Source: Clostridia bacterium
GTDB taxonomy: Bacteria > Bacillota > DSM-521 > Neomoorellales > Neomoorellaceae
Assembly: GCA_012727745.1 (NCBI GenBank)
Contig: JAAYGJ010000209.1
Coordinates: 1-6,377 of the forward strand
Length of the DNA stretch: 6,377 nt
Reading direction: 5' to 3'
Shown here in pieces: positions 1-6,020 of this stretch. The notes beneath the pieces are model-generated. The model was not told the DNA's origin, did no database searches, and saw only the letters and a program-made list of their open reading frames with translations. The position numbers were made by a program, and so were the translations under genes. Each line of letters opens with the position of its first letter. Position 1 is the first letter of the stretch.

Positions 1-705
1 ACCCTATCCAATGTCTCAACAGGATATGGGATAGCCCAGGCCCTATGGGACGTTTCTTTAGAGCTTTACCCCCAAGAAATTGTTGCCTTGATTGGTTCAA
101 ACGGTGCCGGCAAGACAACTACCCTTCGTGTTTTATCCGGTGCTTTGCCAATCTGGAGCGGTGAATTTACTATGCGCGGCCAATCTTTAAAGGGTTTGCC
201 AACACCAACTTTAGTCCACATGGGCATCTGCCATGTTCCCGAGGGAAGACAATTGTTTTATGGCATGACGGTGGAAGATAATCTCCGTATGGGTGCATTT
301 GCTCTTAAAAAAACCCCCACTGAAATCAATAAGACCCTGGATTGGGTATATAACCTTTTTCCTGAAATAGCCAGGCGCCGCACTCAAATAGCCGGTACTT
401 TAAGCGGCGGCGAACAGCAAATGGTTGCTATTGGACGGGGCTTAATGGGGGAGCCTAGATTGCTCCTGATTGATGAATTATCCCTTGGTTTAGCACCAGT
501 CATCGTAGATCGGATTTTAGAAGCCCTCCATGCCATTCAACGCGAACGCGATATAACTATATTTATGGTTGAACAAGATGTGGAAGTAGCCTTATCCATA
601 GCAAGCAGGGCTTATGTCCTGGAAAACGGCAGGATAGTACGCGAGGGTAAAAATGAGGAGTTAATAAGGGATAGCTCTATACGTGAAGCCTACCTTGGCC
701 TGTAA
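1..705 (+). CDS. livF: LivF-type ABC transporter ATP-binding protein (5' partial)
   Basis: ATPase subunit of a branched-chain amino acid/amide-type (HAAT) uptake ABC transporter; it would sit on the cytoplasmic face of the membrane, paired with a LivG-like ATPase. The frame is open from base 1, so the gene starts outside the window; compared with E. coli LivF (from memory) only about 3-7 residues are missing. The TTG at 88 is internal, just ahead of the Walker A motif. Visible residues (234 in all): A-loop Tyr9, Walker A GSNGAGKTT at 32-40, a VPEGR Q-loop region, ABC signature LSGGEQQ at 134-140, Walker B with Asp158-Glu159, the LivF-typical VEQ switch in place of the usual histidine, and the family C-terminus ending in AYLGL. 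One oddity: the D-E-P-S motif after Walker B reads D-E-L-S. It is probably the last gene of a liv operon. The family call is secure; the substrate (branched-chain amino acids, urea, amides) cannot be read from the ATPase. Confidence 0.93.
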   Translation, partial: TLSNVSTGYGIAQALWDVSLELYPQEIVALIGSNGAGKTTTLRVLSGALPIWSGEFTMRGQSLKGLPTPTLVHMGICHVPEGRQLFYGMTVEDNLRMGAFALKKTPTEINKTLDWVYNLFPEIARRRTQIAGTLSGGEQQMVAIGRGLMGEPRLLLIDELSLGLAPVIVDRILEALHAIQRERDITIFMVEQDVEVALSIASRAYVLENGRIVREGKNEELIRDSSIREAYLGL

Positions 706-760
706 GCATCTGTTTTAGGACCTGCTGAATTACAGCAACTAAGATACCGCTTCTCACACA

Positions 761-803
761 GCAGCCCCTGGCGAGCGTCTGTAATAGCATCGCCAGGGGC
801 TGC
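761..803. terminator. Perfect 14-bp hairpin between convergent livF and trmL
   Basis: The arms gcagcccctggcga (761-774) and tcgccaggggctgc (790-803) pair perfectly around a 15-nt loop. The hairpin lies 55 bp after the livF stop and 70 bp after the trmL stop (as trmL is read), where a shared terminator is expected. No T tract follows on either strand, so it is not a canonical intrinsic terminator. It may act as an RNA-stabilising or Rho-assisted 3' end, or be a dispersed palindromic repeat. Confidence 0.5.
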
Positions 804-873
804 AGACATTACACCGCAGCGGGGACTTAATTGAGATAATGCAGTGATAATGGCAAACTCTTTAAACCCTAAA

Positions 874-1338
874 TCATTGCATGCCCGGGAAACCAAGCTG
901 GCGCAGGGCCTCATATAGAACCAGGGCTACCGTGTTGGCTAAATTTAGCGACCGCAAGCCTGGACGCATAGGAACACGCAAAGCCCGCGCGCCTGCGGCC
1001 GCAAGAATATCCTGGGGCAGGCCACGGGTTTCGGGGCCAAAGACTAGCATATCCCCATCCCTGTACTCCACTTCCGTATAAAGGCGTCTGGCTTTAGTGG
1101 AAAGGTAATAGCAGCTTGCCCCCGGGTAAGCTGCCTGAAAAGCCGCCCAGCTTGCATGTTCGTAGATATTTACTTGCTGCCAGTAGTCCAGTCCGGCTCG
1201 TTTCAAGTGTTTTTCAGCCAAGCTGAAACCCAGGGGGTGAATTAAATGTAACCCCGTCCCGCTGGCGGCACAGGTGCGAGCAATATTGCCAGTATTCTGG
1301 GGTATTTCCGGTTGGTACAAAACGACCTGCAGCGACAT
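874..1338 (-). CDS. trmL: tRNA (cytidine/uridine(34)-2'-O)-methyltransferase TrmL
   Basis: Cytoplasmic SPOUT-superfamily methyltransferase that uses S-adenosylmethionine to 2'-O-methylate the wobble base of tRNA-Leu isoacceptors (YibK/TrmL family). The product has 154 residues, the usual length for this minimal one-domain family. Visible signatures are PEIPQNTGNIAR near residue 10, FGPETRGLP near residue 100, and the C-terminal R-S-L-N-L-A-N-T-V-A segment near 129-138; the latter two build the trefoil-knot cofactor site. The ATG at 1336-1338 is preceded by an AGGGTGA-like Shine-Dalgarno about 7 nt upstream. It lies 21 bp downstream of the DUF503 gene on the same strand, with no terminator between, so the two are probably co-transcribed. 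It converges with livF. The family call is secure; the exact tRNA target is taken from characterised homologues. Confidence 0.93.
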   Translation of the reverse strand: MSLQVVLYQPEIPQNTGNIARTCAASGTGLHLIHPLGFSLAEKHLKRAGLDYWQQVNIYEHASWAAFQAAYPGASCYYLSTKARRLYTEVEYRDGDMLVFGPETRGLPQDILAAAGARALRVPMRPGLRSLNLANTVALVLYEALRQLGFPGMQ

Positions 1339-1359
1339 TGGTAACTCACCCTGTCTTGT

Positions 1360-1641
1360 CTAAAGTAATTCAGTCCGGAAGGATATTAATTCTATTTCTG
1401 TTTCACTCTCAATATAGTTCATCACTGCTGTCAGGATGCTGCTGGCATGGCTGCTATTACTGCTGACGCAGGCAACCCCTACCTCGGCCTGCTGGTGACT
1501 GTCCTGGTAACCCACCTCAGCAACAGCAACCTGGAAACGGTTATGCAGGCGAGCCAGCAGGCTTTTTAATAACCGCCGTATATCCTTTAAATTCCTAGCC
1601 GCAGCAATACGCAGCGTTGCCGTACCAACGCCAACAACCAT
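1360..1641 (-). CDS. DUF503 (YlxP-like) protein
   Basis: Small 93-residue protein of the DUF503/YlxP family, whose biochemical function is not established; members are often encoded near translation and ribosome-assembly genes. The family pattern is clear: M-V-V-G-V start, N-L-K-D-I-R-R-L-L-K-S near residues 17-27, R-F-Q-V-A-V-A-E-V-G in the middle, and an acidic tail ending in SFRTELL. The frame is open further upstream to 1821, but the ATG at 1639-1641 is chosen because family homology starts there and GGAAGGAAGG (1650-1659, minus strand) sits 8 nt ahead of it. The longer version would run into the divergent aconitase gene. It is followed 21 bp later by trmL, likely in one operon, which fits a loose link to RNA and translation. 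No catalytic motif is visible. Confidence 0.88.
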   Translation of the reverse strand: MVVGVGTATLRIAAARNLKDIRRLLKSLLARLHNRFQVAVAEVGYQDSHQQAEVGVACVSSNSSHASSILTAVMNYIESETEIELISFRTELL

Positions 1642-1665
1642 CTGGGCAACCTTCCTTCCAACGGG

Positions 1666-1694
1666 TTCACATTCCGGCCTGCTTTTGGTATAGT
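1666..1694 (+). promoter_or_regulatory. Sigma-A-type promoter of aconitase
   Basis: TTCACA (1666-1671) and TATAGT (1689-1694), separated by 17 bp, each match five of six bases of the housekeeping -35 and -10 consensus. Transcription would start near 1701 and give a 5' leader of about 35 nt. The -35 box lies only 24 bp from the start codon of the divergent DUF503 gene, so the DUF503-trmL promoter must overlap this one or lie inside the start of the aconitase gene. A TATACT on the minus strand (1691-1696 region) is a candidate -10 without a good -35. Assigned by consensus match only. Confidence 0.6.
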
Positions 1695-1735
1695 ATAAAG
1701 GATTATTTTTATAACTGGGAGAGGGGGAAATTATA

Positions 1736-3664
1736 ATGGGCCTGAATTTAGCCCAAAAAATAATTAGCCAGCACCTGGTAGCAGGTAAGATGGTCTCAGG
1801 CGAAGAAATCGCCATACGCATTGACCAGACCCTTACCCAGGATGCTACCGGTACTATGGCTTACCTGCAACTGGAAGCCATGAATATACCCAAAGTACGT
1901 ACCAAGCTTTCGCTTAGTTATGTCGACCATAACACCCTCCAGACCGGCTTTGAAAACGCCGACGACCACCTTTTCCTGCAGAGTATCGCTGCCAAGTACG
2001 GTATTGTTTTTTCCCGTCCGGGTAACGGTATCTGCCACCAGGTCCACCTGGAACGTTTTGCCGTCCCTGGAACAACCCTCCTGGGTTCTGACAGCCACAC
2101 TCCCACAGCCGGCGGCGTGGGGGCACTAGCCATCGGCGCCGGCGGCCTGGATGTGGCTGTAGCCATGGCCGGCGGTCCCTTTTATTTTAACATGCCGGCT
2201 GTAGTCCGTGTCAATTTAACAGGCCGTCTGCCGGACTGGGTAAGCGCTAAAGATATTATCCTGGAAGTCTTGCGACGCCTGACTGTTAAGGGCGGCGTCG
2301 GTAAAATTATCGAATACGGCGGCGAGGGAGTAGCTACTCTTTCGGTGCCGGAACGGGCTACCATTGCCAACATGGGCGCCGAACTGGGGGCCACCAGCTC
2401 CCTTTTCCCCAGCGACGAGGTTACCCGCGCCTTCCTGACCGCTCAGGGGCGCTCCAGTGACTGGGTAGAGCTACTGCCGGACGCAGACGCTACTTATGAA
2501 GAAACAATTACTATCGACCTCAGCACCTTAGAACCGATGGTAGCCCGGCCCCATATGCCCGATAACGTAGCTGCTGTGCGCGAAGTAGGCCCCATCAAGG
2601 TTGACCAGGTAGCCATTGGCAGCTGTACTAATTCTTCTTACAGCGATTTGATGCGGGTAGCAGCTATTCTCAAAGGCAAGCGCGTTCACCCCGAGGTCAG
2701 CCTGGTTATTTCCCCCGGCTCGCGCCAGGTCTATAGCATGCTGGCAGCTAACGGCGCCCTTAACGATTTAATCGCCGCCGGGGCCCGCATTCTCGAATGT
2801 ACCTGCGGCCCCTGCATCGGCATGGGACAGGCTCCTCCTTCAGGAGGCGTATCAGTGCGGACTTTTAACCGCAACTTCAAAGGGCGCAGCGGCACTGCCG
2901 ATGCAGGGCTTTACCTGGCCAGCCCGGAAGTAGCGGCAGTAACCGCCCTGAACGGTTATTTGAGCGACCCCCGGGAGCTGGGACCTGCCATCAGCATAAC
3001 CCCGCCGGACAGCTACCCGGTGGACGACGGTATGCTTATCTTTCCTCCGGCAGACGGCACCAAGGTCAGCATCCGCCGTGGTCCCAATATCAAGCCTCTG
3101 CCGCTGGCCCAGCCGCCAGGCAAAACTATTACCGCGCCAGTAATCATAAAAACCGGCGATAATATTACCACCGATGATATCTCCCCGGCCGGGGCCAAAT
3201 ACCTGCCCCTGCGTTCCAATATCCCCGCCCTGGCGGAACATGTCTTTGAAGGCATTGATCCTGACTTTGTCCGCAGGGCCAAAGCAGCCGGACAGGGAAT
3301 TATTATCGGCAGGCAAAATTACGGTCAGGGTTCCAGCCGCGAACATGCTGCCCTCTGCCCCATGTACCTGGGCATTAAAGCGGTTATAGCCCAATCCTTT
3401 GCCCGTATCCACCGCAGCAACCTGGTCAACTTTGGCATCCTGCCGCTGACCTTTGTCGATCCGGCTGACTACGACCGGGTGGACGCCGCTGACGAACTGG
3501 TTATTGATTTAAGCAACGGCCTGGAGCAAGAAGAGCTTACTGTCACTAACACAACCAAGGACTATAGTTTCAAAGTGCGCCATGACCTGTCGCCCCGCCA
3601 GCAGGCAGTCATCCTGGCAGGGGGCCTTCTGAACTACACCCGACAACAAGTCAACAAGCAATAG
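1736..3664 (+). CDS. acn: Aconitate hydratase, short Aquifex-type
   Basis: [4Fe-4S] hydro-lyase interconverting citrate and isocitrate via cis-aconitate in the cytoplasm; in an anaerobe this would mainly feed 2-oxoglutarate and glutamate synthesis. The product is 642 residues, much shorter than E. coli AcnA or mitochondrial aconitase and matching the group known as putative or Aquifex-type aconitase. Visible features: DSHT at 119-122, cluster ligands Cys297 (GSCTN) and Cys357/Cys360 (CTCGPCIG), a linker around 430-465, then the fused swivel domain with GDNITTDDISPAG (474-486), the catalytic serine loop GSSREH (532-537) and FARIHRSN (555-562). The ATG at 1736 has AGGGGG 8 nt upstream. The fused swivel domain and full set of aconitase motifs argue against isopropylmalate or homoaconitate dehydratase large subunits, which lack that domain. 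The gene stands alone, with its own promoter and a hairpin behind it. Confidence 0.93.
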   Translation: MGLNLAQKIISQHLVAGKMVSGEEIAIRIDQTLTQDATGTMAYLQLEAMNIPKVRTKLSLSYVDHNTLQTGFENADDHLFLQSIAAKYGIVFSRPGNGICHQVHLERFAVPGTTLLGSDSHTPTAGGVGALAIGAGGLDVAVAMAGGPFYFNMPAVVRVNLTGRLPDWVSAKDIILEVLRRLTVKGGVGKIIEYGGEGVATLSVPERATIANMGAELGATSSLFPSDEVTRAFLTAQGRSSDWVELLPDADATYEETITIDLSTLEPMVARPHMPDNVAAVREVGPIKVDQVAIGSCTNSSYSDLMRVAAILKGKRVHPEVSLVISPGSRQVYSMLAANGALNDLIAAGARILECTCGPCIGMGQAPPSGGVSVRTFNRNFKGRSGTADAGLYLASPEVAAVTALNGYLSDPRELGPAISITPPDSYPVDDGMLIFPPADGTKVSIRRGPNIKPLPLAQPPGKTITAPVIIKTGDNITTDDISPAGAKYLPLRSNIPALAEHVFEGIDPDFVRRAKAAGQGIIIGRQNYGQGSSREHAALCPMYLGIKAVIAQSFARIHRSNLVNFGILPLTFVDPADYDRVDAADELVIDLSNGLEQEELTVTNTTKDYSFKVRHDLSPRQQAVILAGGLLNYTRQQVNKQ

Positions 3665-3695
3665 CCCAAATACTATGAGCTGAACAAAATGATAT

Positions 3696-3757
3696 ACTCC
3701 CCTTTGAGTAGAAAACCGAAATAGCAAAGAATCAAGACTACACAAAGGGGAGTTTTT
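3696..3757 (+). terminator. Hairpin plus T tract after aconitase; also covers a Shine-Dalgarno
   Basis: The arms actcccctttgagtag (3696-3711) and ctacacaaaggggagt (3738-3753) pair over 16 positions with a single A-A mismatch, around an AT-rich 26-nt loop, and are followed by T5 (3753-3757). It starts 31 bp after the aconitase stop and suits an intrinsic terminator, although the loop is long for one. The 3' arm contains AAAGGGGAG, placed 7 nt before the ATG at 3760, so the structure would also hide that ribosome binding site. Confidence 0.6.
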
Positions 3758-3759
3758 CT

Positions 3760-3873
3760 ATGGGAATAAGAGGCAGCGTTGCAAAACTCAGCCCCGTTTT
3801 CAGGCTAATGCCCCAGGTTGGGCAGCCTGACATCGCCGCAAAGCACATCAACCCCAGCCGGCTCTTGAAGTGA
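3760..3873 (+). CDS. Small ORF with strong Shine-Dalgarno, possible truncated mobile-element gene start
   Basis: A 37-codon frame from ATG 3760 to TGA 3871-3873, beginning M-G-I-R-G-S-V-A-K-L-S-P-V-F-R-L-M. AAAGGGGAG lies 7 nt before the ATG, which is better than chance for a spurious ORF. From about codon 17 onward it runs antisense to the decayed thiamine-diphosphate enzyme fragment, so only the first 16-17 codons could be original. The upstream inverted repeat and the abrupt change suggest the left end of an insertion sequence whose transposase was cut off. I do not recognise the family, and the ORF may simply be untranslated. Confidence 0.25.
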   Translation: MGIRGSVAKLSPVFRLMPQVGQPDIAAKHINPSRLLK

Positions 3874-4065
3874 CAAAGCATGGCGCAAGGTCTCTTCTAA
3901 ATGCGCTGCGCCTTCTACCCGGAAGCCCTGAGCACCAAAAGCCCGGGCAGTCTTACTGAAGTGGGCGTTAGCCCCCTTACTAAAATTGAATTCGAGACAG
4001 CTCCCTCCGGATGCCACTTCTCGATAATCGTATCCCAACCATATGAGAAGGTTAACATTCAACTT
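3805..4065 (-). pseudogene. C-terminal remnant of an acetolactate synthase-like ThDP enzyme
   Basis: An 86-codon minus-strand stretch resembles the C-terminal ThDP-binding domain of AlsS/IlvB-type enzymes. Reading from 4065 down, K-L-N-V-N-L-L-I-W followed by Y-D-Y-R-E-V-A corresponds to the segment after the cofactor-binding aspartate (compare N-I-V-H-M-I-W and Y-D-M-V-A in Bacillus AlsS, from memory). A-R-A-F-G-A-Q-G-F-R-V-E (near 3945-3910), L-E-E-T-L-R-H-A-L and P-A-G-V-D-V match the conserved end of the domain. About the first 470 residues of such an enzyme are absent, including the catalytic glutamate and the GDG motif, so no activity is possible. It has no ribosome binding site and starts one codon after the DUF2935 stop, in the same frame. 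The homology is read by eye; the remnant status is firm if the homology is right. Confidence 0.6.
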
Positions 4066-4989
4066 TTATATCTTTATTTGGGATAGCTCATGCAACCTTC
4101 TTTCCATAGTCTGGACAAACCTTTCCGCTTCCCTTCTAACATGGTCTGCCAACAATTCTGGGATAACGCTTAGCAATTCGCATTTAGCTATAAGTTCGGT
4201 AGCAGCCGCTTTAAAATCTCTTATCTGCATTGCTGCTTTTAAGCTGTCTCTTGTAAATCGTTTTAGTATAGGGTACAAGACAAAATTCGGTTCAAACATA
4301 GATTTTAAATCAAGAGCTTCCAATCTTTTCTGGTCAAATAGTATACTTAAAGAATTGGCTTGCTCTACAAACTGCCTTTCTGACGGGTCCAGTAAATGCA
4401 GTATGAATTTAGCATGGTCAGCCATAATTCGATGCCAGAAAGTCTGTTCCCGTACAATACTTAACGCCAGCGGTTCCTTTCGCCCCGTTTGCAGGGCTTG
4501 CAAAACGCTGATAAAAGTTATCCCTTCCCTTCTAATATGGTCAATTAGCAAAGGGAAATTGTAACCCCCAATTTTTGCGGGACCACAGGTAATTATCCTA
4601 TCAAGAACCATCGTTTTAAAACAGACAAAGGACCGAGTAAGTTCAATGCTGGCTTGATTTAAATTACTAACTTTTTGTCCCGTTGGTGCATGGGCGACTT
4701 TCATTGCTTGAGTGAGCAGCTTAGAAAATTCCTTTTCAAATTCTTGCGCCTCGTTAATCAAATCAATATTAACGCAGGCAAACCCCAAACGCATAAATAG
4801 AGCATGTTCCATCATTATGCGCAGCCAGAACAGGTTGTTATCGATTGAGTCAGAAATAAAATCGCTTTTTGCCATTGGTATTCCCGCAGGGCCGGGGCAT
4901 GTGAAGGTGGGACAGTCCTGTTCTATACAGTCCGGTTGGCAAAAACCCGGCTTAAAATGAGTAAATGTGCTTTGTGTTTCTACCTCCAT
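4066..4989 (-). CDS. DUF2935 protein with N-terminal Cys cluster
   Basis: A 307-residue protein of the DUF2935 family (helical-bundle proteins common in Clostridia and Bacilli; a metal-binding, ferritin- or hemerythrin-like role is suspected, not proven). Two tandem copies of one pattern are visible: F-W-L-R-I-M-M-E-H near 54-62 with D-H-I-R-R-E at 150-155, then F-W-H-R-I-M-A-D-H near 184-192 with D-H-V-R-R-E at 282-287. The repeated Glu/Asp-His pairs are good candidate metal ligands. The first 40 residues are an extension with Cys17, 21, 26 and 31 (C-x3-C-x4-C-x4-C) and no signal peptide. The ATG at 4987-4989 is chosen over the adjoining TTG at 4990-4992; AAGGAGGT (4998-5005) serves either. 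The gene is visibly AT-richer than aconitase and nth, suggesting a separate history. The stop is followed at once by an enzyme remnant in the same frame. Confidence 0.82.
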   Translation of the reverse strand: MEVETQSTFTHFKPGFCQPDCIEQDCPTFTCPGPAGIPMAKSDFISDSIDNNLFWLRIMMEHALFMRLGFACVNIDLINEAQEFEKEFSKLLTQAMKVAHAPTGQKVSNLNQASIELTRSFVCFKTMVLDRIITCGPAKIGGYNFPLLIDHIRREGITFISVLQALQTGRKEPLALSIVREQTFWHRIMADHAKFILHLLDPSERQFVEQANSLSILFDQKRLEALDLKSMFEPNFVLYPILKRFTRDSLKAAMQIRDFKAAATELIAKCELLSVIPELLADHVRREAERFVQTMERRLHELSQIKI

Positions 4990-5176
4990 CAAACTACACC
5001 TCCTTGTACATTCTATGAACTAAATACTCGCCGGGTTAACATTTAACACCCTGTCCCCTGACATAATACTCTGTCCCGCCAAGGGCCCCATGGAAGGCCC
5101 CTTGCAAACGAAGGCAAAAAGAAATTGAATATGCTGGCGCCGACGACTTATCGCCAGTTGCTCGAAAACGCTTCAT

Positions 5177-5210
5177 AAAAAACTGGACCCCCTAATCAAC
5201 GGCGTCCAGT
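5177..5210 (-). terminator. Intrinsic terminator of nth
   Basis: Read on the minus strand, ACTGGAC (5204-5210) and GTCCAGT (5182-5188) form a 7-bp stem, extended inward by a G-G mismatch and two further C-G pairs, and are followed at once by a T6 tract (5177-5182). It lies about 90 bp beyond the nth stop codon with the correct polarity, so it most likely ends the nth transcript and insulates the DUF2935 gene. Confidence 0.7.
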
Positions 5211-5222
5211 GAATACGATTTT

Positions 5223-5245
5223 CCCCCTGTCTACTTGACAGGGGG
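5223..5245. repeat. Perfect 9-bp GC-rich hairpin downstream of nth
   Basis: CCCCCTGTC (5223-5231), loop TACTT, GACAGGGGG (5237-5245). It is very stable but has no T tract on the exit side of either strand (on the minus strand AAAA follows). It lies between nth and the nth terminator, so it may protect or pause the nth mRNA 3' end; its right arm is also part of the imperfect inverted repeat 5051-5248. Confidence 0.55.
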
Positions 5246-5297
5246 CAGTTCAAAGTTCAGGTGTCTTTAGCTGCTGCGCCTTTTCAAGACCGGACCT

Positions 5298-5927
5298 TTA
5301 TTCCTGGCAACCGTTTTCACAGTAACTGCGTACCTGGCATTCCAGACAACGGGGCTGCCTGGCCCGGCAGACCTCACGGCCATGATAAATCAAAAGGTGG
5401 TGGGCCTCCCTGCGGCTGCCCGGCGGCAAAACAGCCATCAACTGCTCTTCTGTCTCGCGAACATTGCCGGCCCGGGCCAGTCCCAGGCGGTTAGCCACCC
5501 GGAAGACGTGGGTATCTACGGCTATCACATCACGCCCAAAGATATTGCTCAAAACTACGTTGGCTACTTTGCGACCCACCCCGGGCAAGGCAACCAGCTC
5601 CTCAAAGCTGTCTGGCACCCGGCCATTGTGTTTTTCCAGCAAAATGCGACAAGCAGCCACTAAATGGGCACTCTTCTGGCGAAACAGGCCCAAGCTCTTA
5701 ATCTGCGCGCTAACTTCCGCCGGTGTGGCAGCAGCCAGATCTGCTGCTGTAGGATAACGCTGAAAAAGTCCGGGTGTTACCTTATTTACTTGCTCATCGG
5801 TTGTCTGGGCCGAAAGTATTGCCGCTACCAGCAACTGGTAGGCATTATTATAATGCAGTCGGGAACGGGCTCCCGGATAGGCTGTCCGTAGGGCCTGTAG
5901 AATAGCTTCTACTCTGTCTCTATGCAT
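5298..5927 (-). CDS. nth: Endonuclease III (DNA glycosylase/AP lyase)
   Basis: Bifunctional base-excision repair enzyme that removes oxidised pyrimidines and cleaves the abasic site by beta-elimination. The 209-residue product is close to the E. coli length and aligns residue for residue at the key sites. The helix-hairpin-helix L-P-G-V-G-R-K carries the catalytic Lys120, and V-D-T-H-V contains Asp138. The [4Fe-4S] loop has Cys187, Cys194, Cys197 and Cys203 (C-x6-C-x2-C-x5-C). The Q-T-T-D segment near residues 41-44 is the usual damage-recognition region. The ATG at 5925-5927 is chosen: the upstream in-frame TTG at 5940-5942 overlaps GGAG, which is itself the Shine-Dalgarno of the ATG at 9-nt spacing. 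It is transcribed alone, divergent from the thiamine-binding-family gene across a 93-bp AT-rich gap, and ended by the hairpin at 5177-5210. Confidence 0.96.
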   Translation of the reverse strand: MHRDRVEAILQALRTAYPGARSRLHYNNAYQLLVAAILSAQTTDEQVNKVTPGLFQRYPTAADLAAATPAEVSAQIKSLGLFRQKSAHLVAACRILLEKHNGRVPDSFEELVALPGVGRKVANVVLSNIFGRDVIAVDTHVFRVANRLGLARAGNVRETEEQLMAVLPPGSRREAHHLLIYHGREVCRARQPRCLECQVRSYCENGCQE

Positions 5928-6020
5928 ATTTGTCTTCTCCAAAACAAATAATAACTAAAAAACTAAAATACCTCATATCACACTTCTAGTATTCCATTTC
6001 AATTTTCAAGGAGGGTATCC

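Larger units (their letters stand above)
5051..5248. repeat. Imperfect 13-bp inverted repeats bounding a ~198-bp segment
   Basis: CTGTCCCCTGACA (5051-5063) and the reverse complement of 5236-5248 (CTGCCCCCTGTCA) agree at 11 of 13 positions. A further CTGTCCC copy lies just inside the left end. This could be a miniature inverted-repeat element or the two ends of a collapsed insertion sequence. No target-site duplication is apparent, and the nth terminator lies within, so chance similarity of C-rich hairpin sequence is a real alternative. Confidence 0.25.
4990..5297. other. Non-coding interval between DUF2935 and nth
   Basis: About 300 bases with no convincing gene. From left to right it holds the DUF2935 ribosome binding site (AAGGAGGT, minus, 4998-5005), a small palindrome GTTAA-CAT-TTAAC (5035-5047) that could be an operator, two copies of CTGTCCC 20 bp apart (5051-5057 and 5071-5077), a loose GC-rich stem near 5081-5104, a 15-codon ATG frame (5131-5178, +) with only a weak ribosome binding site, the nth terminator, and a second hairpin. 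I found no well-spaced promoter for DUF2935: TAGAAT near 5010-5015 would place the transcript start inside the Shine-Dalgarno. Confidence 0.6.

Noticed and set aside
690..914. Minus-strand 74-codon frame between livF and trmL
   Set aside because: It overlaps the end of trmL in another frame, contains the non-coding hairpin, and shows no ribosome binding site or family resemblance.
1642..1821. Longer DUF503 protein starting at 1821
   Set aside because: The extra 60 residues lie antisense to the aconitase start and its promoter, lack family similarity, and the ATG at 1641 has a strong Shine-Dalgarno.
2852..3412. 186-codon minus-strand frame inside aconitase
   Set aside because: It is an antisense shadow of a complete, highly conserved gene, a result of codon bias in GC-rich coding sequence.
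4043..4564. 173-codon plus-strand frame
   Set aside because: It is antisense to DUF2935, whose duplicated motifs and strong ribosome binding site identify the true strand; the plus frame is low-complexity Ser/Ile-rich with no recognisable domain.
5010..5039. TTAACC-18-TAGAAT as a DUF2935 promoter (minus strand)
   Set aside because: The predicted transcript start near 5003 would fall inside the Shine-Dalgarno, and the spacing is one base longer than optimal.
5131..5178. 15-codon plus-strand ORF
   Set aside because: Too short, with a weak ribosome binding site and no recognised homology; at most a remnant inside the possible miniature element.
5261..5757. Plus-strand frames across nth (several of 77-97 codons)
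   Set aside because: They are antisense to endonuclease III, whose catalytic and iron-sulfur residues are all in the minus-strand frame.
5928..5942. TTG start for nth five codons upstream
   Set aside because: The TTG overlaps the GGAG Shine-Dalgarno of the ATG at 5925-5927 and has no ribosome binding site of its own; the ATG start also puts all key residues at the same numbers as in E. coli.
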